Positions 1-7,056 of a DNA stretch of 13,268 bases are shown one piece after another; position 1 is the first letter of the stretch, and every line of letters starts with the position of its first letter. The position numbers were made by a program, and so were the translations under genes. This DNA comes from JANLSO01 sp031362405 (GTDB lineage Bacteria; Actinomycetota; Thermoleophilia; Miltoncostaeales; Miltoncostaeaceae), in the NCBI GenBank assembly GCA_031362405.1, contig JANLSO010000106.1:1-13268 (forward strand), written 5' to 3'. The notes under the pieces were generated by a model that worked only from the letters and a program-made list of their open reading frames with translations, was not told the origin of the DNA and did not search any database.

Positions 1-349
1 ACTGCTCGTGGCCGGGTGTGTCGGCGACGATGAACTTGCGCCGCTCGGTCGAAAAGAACCGGTAGGCGACGTCGATCGTGATGCCCTGCTCGCGCTCGGC
101 GGTGAGCCCGTCGAGCAAGAGGGCGAAGTCGAGCTCGCCGCCCTGGGTTCCGACCCGCTTGGAGTCGGCCTCCAAGGCCGCCAGGTGGTCGTCGAATACC
201 ATCTGCGCCTCGTAGAGCAGGCGCCCGATCAGAGTCGACTTGCCGTCGTCGACGCTGCCGCAGGCGATGAAACGCAGCAGGCTCTTGTGCTGATGCTGCA
301 GCAGGTACTCGTTGATATCGGTCGCGATGAGGTCGGAGGTGTGGGCCAT
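1..349 (-). CDS. cysN: Sulfate adenylyltransferase large (GTPase) subunit CysN, 5' part only
   Basis: CysN is the GTPase subunit of ATP sulfurylase. With CysD it converts sulfate and ATP to adenosine 5'-phosphosulfate (APS) in the cytoplasm, using GTP hydrolysis to drive the reaction. Only the first 116 codons lie in the window; the rest runs off the left edge. The visible part is a translation-factor-type G domain: P-loop GSVDDGKST at residues 31-39, the switch I stretch REQGITIDVAYR at about 86-97, and the G3 motif DTPGHEQ at 110-116. The ATG start (347-349) shares one base with the cysD stop (TGATG), so translation is probably coupled. Whether a C-terminal APS kinase (CysC) domain is fused, as in many actinobacteria, cannot be seen. 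The identification is secure because the G1 motif and the adjacent CysD agree. Confidence 0.95.
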   Translation of the reverse strand, partial: MAHTSDLIATDINEYLLQHQHKSLLRFIACGSVDDGKSTLIGRLLYEAQMVFDDHLAALEADSKRVGTQGGELDFALLLDGLTAEREQGITIDVAYRFFSTERRKFIVADTPGHEQ

Positions 350-1269
350 CAGAAGTAGCCCTCGGCCTTCTTCTTCTCCATCGAGCCGTCTTGGTCGTGG
401 TCGATCGAGCGGCCCTCACGCTCGGAGGACGTCGTCAGCAACATCTCCTGGATGATCTGCGTAAGCGTCGCGGCGGTGCTCTCGACCGCGCCGGTCAGCG
501 GGTAGCAGCCGAGTGTACGGAACCTCACGCTGCGCATCTGCGGTTCCTCCCCCGGGTGCAGCGGCATGCGATCGTCGTCGACCATGATCAGCGTTCCGTC
601 GCGCTCGACCACCGGGCGCGGGGCCGAGAAGTACAGCGGCACGATCGGGATCTGCTCGAGCCAGATGTACTGCCAGATGTCGAGTTCGGTCCAGTTCGAC
701 AGCGGGAACACGCGGACACTCTCACCCGGGTTGCGCCGGGCGTTGTAAAGGCGCCACAGCTCGGGGCGCTGGCGCTTGGGGTCCCACTGGTGCTGCGGGG
801 AACGCATCGAGAAAACCCGCTCTTTGGCGCGCGATTTCTCCTCGTCGCGCCGGGCACCGCCAAAGGCCAGGTCGAACTTGTGCAGGTCGAGTACCTGCTT
901 CAAGCCTTGGGTCTTCCACATGTCGGTGTGCAGCGACGAGCCGTGGTCGAACGGGTTGATGCCCTTCTCGATGCACTCCGGGTTCGAGTAAACAATCAGG
1001 TTGAGGCCGAGCTCCTTCGCGGTGTGCTCCCGGAACGCGATCATCTCGCGGAACTTCCACGTCGTGTCGACGTGCAGCAGGGGGAACGGCAGCGCGGCAG
1101 GGTGGAAGGCCTTTCGGGCCAGATGCAGCATCACCGAGCTGTCTTTGCCGATCGAGTAGAGCATCACCGGCCGCTCCGACTCGGCGACGGCCTCGCGCAT
1201 GATGTGGATGCTCTCGGCCTCAAGGCGCTGGAGGTGCGTGAGCCGATCGTTCTGCAGATCCGTTGTCAC
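349..1269 (-). CDS. cysD: Sulfate adenylyltransferase small subunit CysD
   Basis: CysD is the catalytic subunit of ATP sulfurylase and forms APS from ATP and sulfate in assimilatory sulfate activation. The 306-residue length is normal for the family. It shows the N-terminal HLQRLEAESIHIMREAVAE helix, the PP-loop ATP-pyrophosphatase signature SIGKDSSVML (39-48), HVDTTWKFREM (66-76), FGGARRDEEKSRAKER in the middle, and the typical RFRTLGCYPLTGAVES and C-terminal SMEKKKAEGYF. The start is GTG (1267-1269), placed only a few residues before the conserved THLQRLEAES stretch. A weak purine-rich stretch (GAAGA) precedes it. It lies 3 bp after the phosphosulfolactate synthase stop and overlaps the cysN start by one base, so it is an internal operon gene. 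Confidence 0.97.
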   Translation of the reverse strand: MTTDLQNDRLTHLQRLEAESIHIMREAVAESERPVMLYSIGKDSSVMLHLARKAFHPAALPFPLLHVDTTWKFREMIAFREHTAKELGLNLIVYSNPECIEKGINPFDHGSSLHTDMWKTQGLKQVLDLHKFDLAFGGARRDEEKSRAKERVFSMRSPQHQWDPKRQRPELWRLYNARRNPGESVRVFPLSNWTELDIWQYIWLEQIPIVPLYFSAPRPVVERDGTLIMVDDDRMPLHPGEEPQMRSVRFRTLGCYPLTGAVESTAATLTQIIQEMLLTTSSEREGRSIDHDQDGSMEKKKAEGYF

Positions 1270-1272
1270 TCT

Positions 1273-2121
1273 TCAGATACCCGCGCCGTCGACGTTGGGA
1301 CGCATGGTCGAGATCAGCGTGTCCGCGCGCAGGCCCAAACGCAGTGTCTCCAGCGGGATCACCTCGTCGGGCGGGATGTTGCCGAGATTCACGTTCGGCC
1401 CGAAGGTGGTAATGAACCAGACCTGCTGGGCCTTTTGGGGCGCCTCGAACAGCAGCTGGTTCGGGTCGATGGCGTGGACGATCTCGTCGATGAGGCCCAT
1501 CCGCACCTCGCCGCTGCCGCGATAGATGCCGGCGGTTCCGCTCTCGCGCGACTCGGTGATCACCTTCCACGCCCCGGCACGAAGCTCGGCCTCGATCATG
1601 TTCACCCACCGGTACGGGGCGATGACCGTCTCGAGATCCTTCGAGCCGACCTCACTCAGAACCACGTAGTCCTGAGAGAGCTGATGGATGTACTCGAGCT
1701 TGGTGTCGTGGTTGAGCGAGATCGTGCCGTCGGACACCTCGATGTGTTCCAGCCCGAGCTGATCGACCCAGCGGCGGTAGTCGTCGAGCTTTTGCTGGGT
1801 GAAACAGACCTCCCAAAAGGTGCCTCCGAGGACCACGGGAATCCCGGCCGAGCGAAGCATGGCGAGCTTTTCACGCAGGATCGGGGTGACGTAGGCCGTC
1901 CCCCACCCAAGCTTGACGATGTCGATCATGTCGGAGGAGACCTCGAGCATGTCCTCGACTTGGCGCAGCGACATGCCCTTGTCCATGACGTGCGTGATGC
2001 CCGCCTGGCGTGGCTTCGGGGGCCGCCCCGGGATCGACAGGAACTCGGGCGCCTCACCGGCGACCGGCGGACGGGCGACGGTGCGGTCCATCGGCGTGGC
2101 GTCTTTGTACTGCTGCGTCAT
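1273..2121 (-). CDS. comA: Phosphosulfolactate synthase (ComA family)
   Basis: This 282-residue protein belongs to the (2R)-phospho-3-sulfolactate synthase family, which adds sulfite to phosphoenolpyruvate. The reaction is known as the first step of coenzyme M biosynthesis in methanogens, and the family includes B. subtilis YitD and the plant protein HSA32. The family blocks are present in order along a TIM barrel: KPRQAGITHVMDKG (36-49), KLGWGTAY (70-77), LGGTFWE (98-104), EVSDGTISL (128-136), LSEVGSKD (155-162), SRESGTAGIY (191-200), LLFEAPQKAQQ (223-233), FGPNVNLGNI (240-249) and EVIPLETLRLGLRADT (253-268). About 30 extra N-terminal residues precede the first block. The ATG start overlaps the flavoprotein stop as ATGA. 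Its neighbours suggest use of sulfite or sulfate-derived sulfur. No ComB, ComC, ComD or ComE partner is visible, so the end product is unknown; it could be sulfolactate or another sulfonate. Confidence 0.92.
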   Translation of the reverse strand: MTQQYKDATPMDRTVARPPVAGEAPEFLSIPGRPPKPRQAGITHVMDKGMSLRQVEDMLEVSSDMIDIVKLGWGTAYVTPILREKLAMLRSAGIPVVLGGTFWEVCFTQQKLDDYRRWVDQLGLEHIEVSDGTISLNHDTKLEYIHQLSQDYVVLSEVGSKDLETVIAPYRWVNMIEAELRAGAWKVITESRESGTAGIYRGSGEVRMGLIDEIVHAIDPNQLLFEAPQKAQQVWFITTFGPNVNLGNIPPDEVIPLETLRLGLRADTLISTMRPNVDGAGI

Positions 2122-3392
2122 GACGATCCCTTTCGCGCCCCGGCGAGCTCAGCCGCGCGGGTTCCGGCGGTGCGTCCGAAAACCACCGTGTCGAGGAGAG
2201 AGTTTCCCATCAACCGGTTGGTCCCGTGCACGCCGCCGGCGATCTCCCCCGCCGCAAGAATTCCGGGAAGCGTGGTCTCGGCCTGCTCGGTGATTACCAC
2301 ACCCCCGTTGCGGTAGTGCAGAACCGGATAGACGAGTACACGTTCTCGGGTGATGTCGACGCCCGCCTTGGCATAGCGGTTGTGTACGTAGCCGAGCCGT
2401 TCGGCGGTGAATCCGGCCCCGTTTTCGCGGTCGATCGCCGCGGTATCGAGCCAGACGCCAGTCATGCCGTTGGCCGCGACGACGCCGCGCCCCTCCTCCA
2501 CGATCCGGATGATGGCCTCGGCCACGACATCGCGGGGAGCCAACTCGTCGACAAACCGCTCGCCCTCGGCATCGTGCAGCGTCGCGCCGTAGCTGCGGGT
2601 CGTCTCGGGGAGCGCATAGCCGGCAAGGCTCTCGGGCCAGACCGAGCCGGTCGGATGCCGCTGCCACGAATCGAGATCCGTCGTCTCGGCGCCGAGGGCG
2701 ATCGCCAGCTCCAGCACCTCGGGGGTCGCGTCGGGATGGTTCGTGCTGCCCACGCCGAGCCGATCGGCCTCCCCCCGCAGGCCCCCGCCCGCGGCGAGCA
2801 CGACGGCGCGCGCACTGATGGTGCGGTGCTCGTCATCGGCGACGGTGGCCGTCCAGGTGTCTCCAACGGGGGCCAGCTCGCGAAGCCTGGTGCTCTGCCA
2901 GATCTCGGCCCCCGATCCGCGGACGGCCGCGCGCAGCGCCTTCACCATCTCGGCACCCGTGCGCTCTCCAGCCTGCAGCAGACGCGGTCGGCTGGCCCCA
3001 CCGCAGCGCAGGATTCGCAGGGCCCCCTCGTCGCGACTGAACCCGACGCCGATCTCGGTGAGCCAGGCGATGGCGTCGGGCCCACCGGCCGTGAGCCGCC
3101 GCACGAGCTCGGGGCGGCCGTCGTTGTGACCGGCGGCGAAAGTGTCGTCGTAGTGAGAATCGATCGAATCGTGCTCACCCACGGCCGCCTGGATTCCACC
3201 TTGAGCGCGGCCCGTATTCGAGGCCCCCAGCGCCGACTTGGTGATGACAAGGGCCGACGCTCCTGCATCGCGCGCGGCGATGGCGGCGCTCATCCCCGCA
3301 CCCCCCGAGCCGACCACCAAAACGTCGACCTGAGTGTGAGAGGATCGCGGCACGGAAGAGATTCTACCCGACCATCCATCGATGGTGGCCAT
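2118..3392 (-). CDS. FAD-dependent oxidoreductase, fumarate reductase / L-aspartate oxidase flavoprotein family
   Basis: This 424-residue flavoprotein belongs to the superfamily of SdhA, FrdA, NadB and AprA. The Rossmann FAD motif is VVGSGGAGMSAAIAARDAG (26-44), followed by SALGASNTGRAQGGIQAA, where NadB/SdhA proteins have their S-x-x-A-x-GG-x-x-A stretch. VVLAAGGGLRG (197-207) is the second FAD contact. Active-site landmarks survive: HPTG (246-249), RSYGATLHDAEGERFVDELAPRD (266-288), HYRNGGV (359-365) and GGVHGTNRLMGNSLLD (386-401). The protein stops soon after the last motif and lacks the C-terminal helical domain of SdhA and NadB. The reaction is unknown. Sitting before a phosphosulfolactate synthase and cysDN, it may act on a sulfur-containing hydroxy or dicarboxylic acid, but this is inference. 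It is the first gene of the operon. The ATG start at 3390-3392 has no good Shine-Dalgarno; GTG at codon 14 is an alternative. Confidence 0.88.
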   Translation of the reverse strand: MATIDGWSGRISSVPRSSHTQVDVLVVGSGGAGMSAAIAARDAGASALVITKSALGASNTGRAQGGIQAAVGEHDSIDSHYDDTFAAGHNDGRPELVRRLTAGGPDAIAWLTEIGVGFSRDEGALRILRCGGASRPRLLQAGERTGAEMVKALRAAVRGSGAEIWQSTRLRELAPVGDTWTATVADDEHRTISARAVVLAAGGGLRGEADRLGVGSTNHPDATPEVLELAIALGAETTDLDSWQRHPTGSVWPESLAGYALPETTRSYGATLHDAEGERFVDELAPRDVVAEAIIRIVEEGRGVVAANGMTGVWLDTAAIDRENGAGFTAERLGYVHNRYAKAGVDITRERVLVYPVLHYRNGGVVITEQAETTLPGILAAGEIAGGVHGTNRLMGNSLLDTVVFGRTAGTRAAELAGARKGSS

Positions 3393-3400
3393 AACACTTA

Positions 3401-3408
3401 CTTATATA
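3401..3408 (-). promoter_or_regulatory. Candidate -10 element for the sulfur operon, possibly leaderless
   Basis: On the minus strand an AT-rich TATATAAG lies 8-16 bases before the ATG of the flavoprotein gene, in an otherwise GC-rich spacer. With TSS placement about 7 nt downstream of the -10, transcription would begin at or within a few bases of the ATG, implying a leaderless mRNA, as is common in actinobacteria. No clear -35 hexamer is seen at 16-18 bp upstream (TCCGAC at best), and no strong Shine-Dalgarno precedes the ATG. This is a prediction only. Confidence 0.4.
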
Positions 3409-3449
3409 CCGAGCCCCGAATTGGTCGGACGCATCCCCACGGCCCTGGG

Positions 3450-5196
3450 CTACCGGCGGTCGCGTACCACCAGGTTCACGACGAGCGGTTTACCGAGAAT
3501 CGGGCGGCTCGCCGGATCGTCGTCAGCAACCTCCACCTGCCCGGAGTTGCGGCCGGTGTGATGCCGGATACCGCAAAGATCTGGACCAGAGGCCCGATCG
3601 GCGCAGATCACGCGCCGGCATGCCCACCACCCCGCGGATCACCAGGTTCCGCGGCGACGATCGACGGACGCACGGCCGAGGTTCGCGGACGTGTGTGGGT
3701 GCCACATCAATCTGCGGCACGGTGATGGGAGCGATCGCGGGAAGACCCGCCGTCCTGAGATGGCCGTCGAGGATGACGACCGCTCCACGCCGACTGCGGG
3801 TCTTCAGCCGCACTACCGCGACAGTCGCCGCTGCTTTTCCGGCGGGAATGGCAAACCGCAGGGTTGCGCCCAGTTCGTCGCGACGACGCGCAGATCCAGA
3901 TATGAGGCCTCGCCCACCACGACAGGTGCAGGCAGCGCAATATCGAGACGTCGATTCGGGGCTGTCCAGTTGGCCACAATGCCCGCCGTCGCGAGCGTCT
4001 TGTCGTCGTATGGCGGGGGAAGGTCGTGCGGCGAGCCGGTGCGAAAACACCCGGGCGGGCGTGGGCCGACGCGGGGTTGGCAGGTGGGAGCCGCGATGCG
4101 GTTAGGCCGCGTCGCGCAGACCGAATCGTCGACACCCCTCCCGGCGGGGTGGCCGGCATCCACTCGCTGTTAAAGGCGTTGTGATTGCCGCCAACGATCA
4201 GGACCGTCGAACGCAGAGCTGTATCACCAAGGGCCGACGTCGCGGCCACGGTCGATGTAGAGCTGCCCTTCAAGGTCGCTCACATCGCCGTCGCAGGTCG
4301 ATAGCAGCACCGCGGGCGGGATGCCCAGTACCGGCTGATACACGAAGGCGGTCGGCGCGAGGAGGCAAGACCGCGCACTTTCCATGGCGCACCGCTTGCT
4401 CGGGTCGTCGCGGGGCGCACGACGCCCTCGCCACCCCGGGAATGGCCCACCAGGATCGTGCGTTGCAGATCGACGCGAACGATCATGTCGGCAAATGGCG
4501 CACCACCGGCCGTCGCCCACGCCCCACAGCCGCAGGTGATGGTCAACCAGGGCTGCTCGGGCATCAGCGCCACCACCAAGGAGGTCGACACGACGACATT
4601 GCCCTGCGATGCCAGGACCCCTGCCATATCCCGGTAGCCGTTCTCGCTGGGGACGGGCCGGAACCGAGGCGACACGGCCACCCGCCGGTCTCGTCCTTGC
4701 CGCGGTAACGCGTGGCGTGACGACCGTGCAGGATGAGCACAAGCGGCCGCGCACCCGGCGCGTCAACCGGGTACACGACGTCGCCCACACCCTCGGAGCG
4801 AGGGCGTAAACCGACCGCCGCGTCGTCACGCCCGTCGCGACCGGTGGCAACGGCGTACGGGCCGACACGCCCGGGATCGTCCACGACCGGTTGGCCGACG
4901 GGAACGCCCGGGATGATCGCCGGTGCCCGCTTCGCCGCATCGACAATTGGTGCCACGTTGCCGTCGAGAGCGAGCGCGCGGCCGTTGCCGCGCGGAGAGC
5001 CCACACCGCGTCCGAGAAACGGAGATGGCGGCCGCGCATCGGTGAGAGGAAGCGCTCGAGAAACATGGCGGGGACGATTCCCCGCCGGGCGTAGGGGGCA
5101 CCGATGCCTGTGTGTCGGCAGCATTCGCCAGAGACGACACGCCAAGCGCGACGGCAATCGCGAAGGAGACTACTGACGAGCCCCGCCGTGCTCCCC
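3450..5196 (-). pseudogene. Decayed secreted alpha/beta-hydrolase
   Basis: No intact reading frame spans this stretch, but minus-strand fragments of one protein follow in the correct order in changing frames. They are: a signal peptide (5179-5102, SFAIAVALGVSSLANA then AD); GPYAVAT at 4863, then PLVLILHGRHATRYR and TGGWPC ending at 4672; PSENGYRDMAGVLASQGNVV (next frame); ARAALVDHHLRLWGV from 4565; DLQRTILVGHSRGGEGVVR with the nucleophile-elbow serine (4447-4424); LLAPTAFVYQPVLGIPPAV and CDGDVSDLEGQ from 4367; and STVLIVGGNHNAFNSEWMPA near 4190-4150, with the expected acidic and histidine residues. A beta-rich C-terminal region follows (WTAPNRRLDIALP, then YLDLRVVATN, then GATLRFAIPAG), and the last frame ends PILGKPLVVNLVVRDRR with TAG at 3450-3452. 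At least eight frame changes are needed. The start is uncertain; GTG at 5196 is one option. The family matches large secreted hydrolases of actinobacteria from memory. Neighbours are intact, so this is genuine decay rather than poor sequence. Confidence 0.85.
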
Positions 5197-5221
5197 ACTT
5201 CGTTGGGCAGCAGCGCGCGCG

Positions 5222-5866
5222 TCACACCATCCGGCGTTGCACGGCCCAGCGGGTCAGCTCATTCCGGTTCGAGAGCTGGAGCTTTCGCAGCACGTTCGAC
5301 ACGTGGGTTTCGACGGTCTTGGCGGAGATGAAGAGCTTCGCCCCGACCTCCTTGTAGGTGTATCCACGCGCGATCAGCAGCAGCACATCGCCCTCCCGGG
5401 GTGTCAGCTGATCGAGTTCCGGGTCGCTCGCCGAGGCCTCTGCGCCCGAGAAGGCATCCAAGACGAAGCCGGCCAACCAGGGCGAGAACACCGCGTCACC
5501 AGCGGCGATCCGGTGGATGGCGTCGATCAGGTCGGGCGGAGCAATGGTCTTTGTCACGTATCCACGGGCCCCGGCCCGGATGACGGCCAGGACGTCCTCG
5601 GGAGCATCCGACACCGACAGCGCCAAGAAGCGCACCGCAGGCCGTTCGGCATGAACCGGCCCGATCACGGCCTGGCCGCCGCCATCGGGCAGGTGGACGT
5701 CGAGCAGCACCACATCGGGATCGAGCGTACGGATGAGGGGGATGGCGGCCTCGACGGTTCCCGCCTCACCGAGCACGTCGATCGAGGCGTCGAGTCCGGC
5801 GCGCAGACCGGCGCGAAAGATCTCGTGATCATCGACGAGGACGATCCGGCGGACGGGCCTGCTCAT
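5222..5866 (-). CDS. NarL/FixJ-family response regulator
   Basis: This 214-residue response regulator has an N-terminal receiver domain (about 5-120) and a C-terminal LuxR-type helix-turn-helix (about 150-212). The receiver has the acidic pair D12-D13 (LVDDHE), phosphoacceptor D56 (VVLLDVHLPDG), S84 (FLALSVSD) and K106 (GYVTKT). The DNA-binding domain reads LTPREGDVLLLIARGYTYKE, then KLFISAKTVETHVSNVLRKL. It would be phosphorylated by the adjacent kinase, whose stop codon overlaps its ATG as ATGA. The pair is therefore a translationally coupled two-component system. It is the last intact gene of its operon; the hydrolase remnant starts almost directly downstream in the same direction. Target genes are unknown. 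By its LiaFSR-like context it may control envelope-stress functions and its own operon. Confidence 0.95.
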   Translation of the reverse strand: MSRPVRRIVLVDDHEIFRAGLRAGLDASIDVLGEAGTVEAAIPLIRTLDPDVVLLDVHLPDGGGQAVIGPVHAERPAVRFLALSVSDAPEDVLAVIRAGARGYVTKTIAPPDLIDAIHRIAAGDAVFSPWLAGFVLDAFSGAEASASDPELDQLTPREGDVLLLIARGYTYKEVGAKLFISAKTVETHVSNVLRKLQLSNRNELTRWAVQRRMV

Positions 5867-7056
5867 GGGGCGGAGTCTCGCGGAACCGACATCTCGATGT
5901 CGGTTCCCTCGCCGGGCCGAGTGTCGATCGCCACACGACCGTCGGCGCGCGCCAGGCGCCCGGTGATCGAATCGCGCAGTCCGGCGCGGTCCAGCGGGAC
6001 GGCGCCGGGGTCGAAACCCACGCCGCGATCGCGCACGAAGACCGTCACTCGGTCGCCGGCGACACGCACCAAGACGCTGATCTCTGACACCCCGGCGTGC
6101 TTGGCCGCGTTGATGATCGCCTCGCGGGTGGCGTCGACCAGCGCCTCCAGTCGGGACTCCATCGGAATATCGCCGGGCTGGACCAGGTCGACCGTGACGC
6201 CGTACGACTCTTCCACCGCAGAGACCGCCTCGCGCAAGGCGCTACCGAGCGTGGTGGCGGCGGCCGGGTCGTCACCGCCGTAGAGCCACGCGCGCAGCTC
6301 GCGGTCTTGGCGGCGCGCGAGCACGCGGGCCCTCTCCCCGTCGGGCTCACGCTGGATCAACGCCAGGGTCTGTAGTACCGAGTCATGCAGGCGGGACGCG
6401 ACCCGCTCGCGCTCCTCGCTGGTGATGCGCTCTCGGCGCTCAGCGTCGGCCTCGGCGCGCGCGCGACGGATGCTGGGGGTCACCAGCAGGCCGATGCCGG
6501 CGGCGACGGTGCCGGCGGCCAGCGCAGCGGCGACCGCCGGGCCGATGCCGCCGAATTGTCGCAGCGCTAAGGCCGCGCCGACGGCCACCAACAGCACGCC
6601 GCCGATCGCGCGGACTCCTCCGAAGAGCGATCCCCACGCTTCGCCCACGCGCACCTCCCCGCCGACCGAACGCCAGATCAGCGCGGCGCCCGCCCCGACG
6701 ACGACCACCGCCCAGATCAGCGCGTCGGGGAGCACCAGGCCGGTGACGTCGGCGAGCGACAGGAACCCCGACGCAACGGCAAGCGCCCCGACGGCCATGG
6801 GAATCCGCTGGCTACGCGGGGGCGACGCCGCGCCCGCGGCCGCGGGCATCCCCGCCGCCGCGATCACGTACGCGACGATACCGAGACCCCCGGCGAAGAT
6901 CGCGATCAGGAAGGCGATCCGAACGACTGCCGTATCGATGCCGAATGCCGCACCGATCCCGGCACAGACCCCGAAGAGCACCTGCTCTGCGGGGGCCCGC
7001 TCGACGCGCACTCCCGCTGAGGCGGCGCGCGCGCCCGATGGCGGGCTACTGGTCAA
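5863..7056 (-). CDS. PspC-domain sensor histidine kinase (HisKA_3 type)
   Basis: This 397-residue membrane histidine kinase has an N-terminal PspC domain (about 20-75, VLFGVCAGIGAAFGIDTAVVRIAF). Further hydrophobic helices follow (about 86-105, 109-128, 148-165, 172-192), then the cytoplasmic kinase core. The dimerisation/phosphoacceptor box is ERERVASRLHDSVLQTLALI with H224. The ATPase part has REAIINAAKHAG (311-322, N box), DRGVGFDP (343-350) and GEGTDIEM (382-389). It should autophosphorylate and pass phosphate to the coupled response regulator. The start given is TTG (7054-7056), which overlaps the upstream gene by 11 bp. GTG at 7009-7011 (codon 16), just before the PspC domain, is an equally plausible start. 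No extracytoplasmic sensor domain is seen, so the stimulus is probably sensed in the membrane or through the PspC/LiaF-like partner. Confidence 0.93.
   Translation of the reverse strand: MTSSPPSGARAASAGVRVERAPAEQVLFGVCAGIGAAFGIDTAVVRIAFLIAIFAGGLGIVAYVIAAAGMPAAAGAASPPRSQRIPMAVGALAVASGFLSLADVTGLVLPDALIWAVVVVGAGAALIWRSVGGEVRVGEAWGSLFGGVRAIGGVLLVAVGAALALRQFGGIGPAVAAALAAGTVAAGIGLLVTPSIRRARAEADAERRERITSEERERVASRLHDSVLQTLALIQREPDGERARVLARRQDRELRAWLYGGDDPAAATTLGSALREAVSAVEESYGVTVDLVQPGDIPMESRLEALVDATREAIINAAKHAGVSEISVLVRVAGDRVTVFVRDRGVGFDPGAVPLDRAGLRDSITGRLARADGRVAIDTRPGEGTDIEMSVPRDSAP

Noticed and set aside
391..2316. Very long plus-strand open frame of 641 codons
   Set aside because: It lies opposite cysD and the phosphosulfolactate synthase gene, has low-complexity R/D/V/L-rich composition and no recognisable domain. 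It is a GC-rich antisense shadow.
3376..3385. Palindrome CCATCGATGG near the flavoprotein start
   Set aside because: It lies inside the coding region, downstream of the ATG, and a 10-bp palindrome is expected by chance at this scale.
2118..3392. Calling the flavoprotein AprA (dissimilatory APS reductase alpha) because cysDN makes APS
   Set aside because: It is far shorter than AprA, no AprB ferredoxin-like partner is adjacent, and its motifs are equally close to NadB and FrdA.
2226..3725. Plus-strand open frame of 499 codons
   Set aside because: Antisense to the flavoprotein, whose motifs are unmistakable, and it runs into the pseudogene. No domain is seen.
4224..5225. Minus-strand open frame of 333 codons as a real gene
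   Set aside because: Only short stretches of it match the hydrolase family and the rest is out-of-frame translation. It is part of the frameshifted pseudogene.
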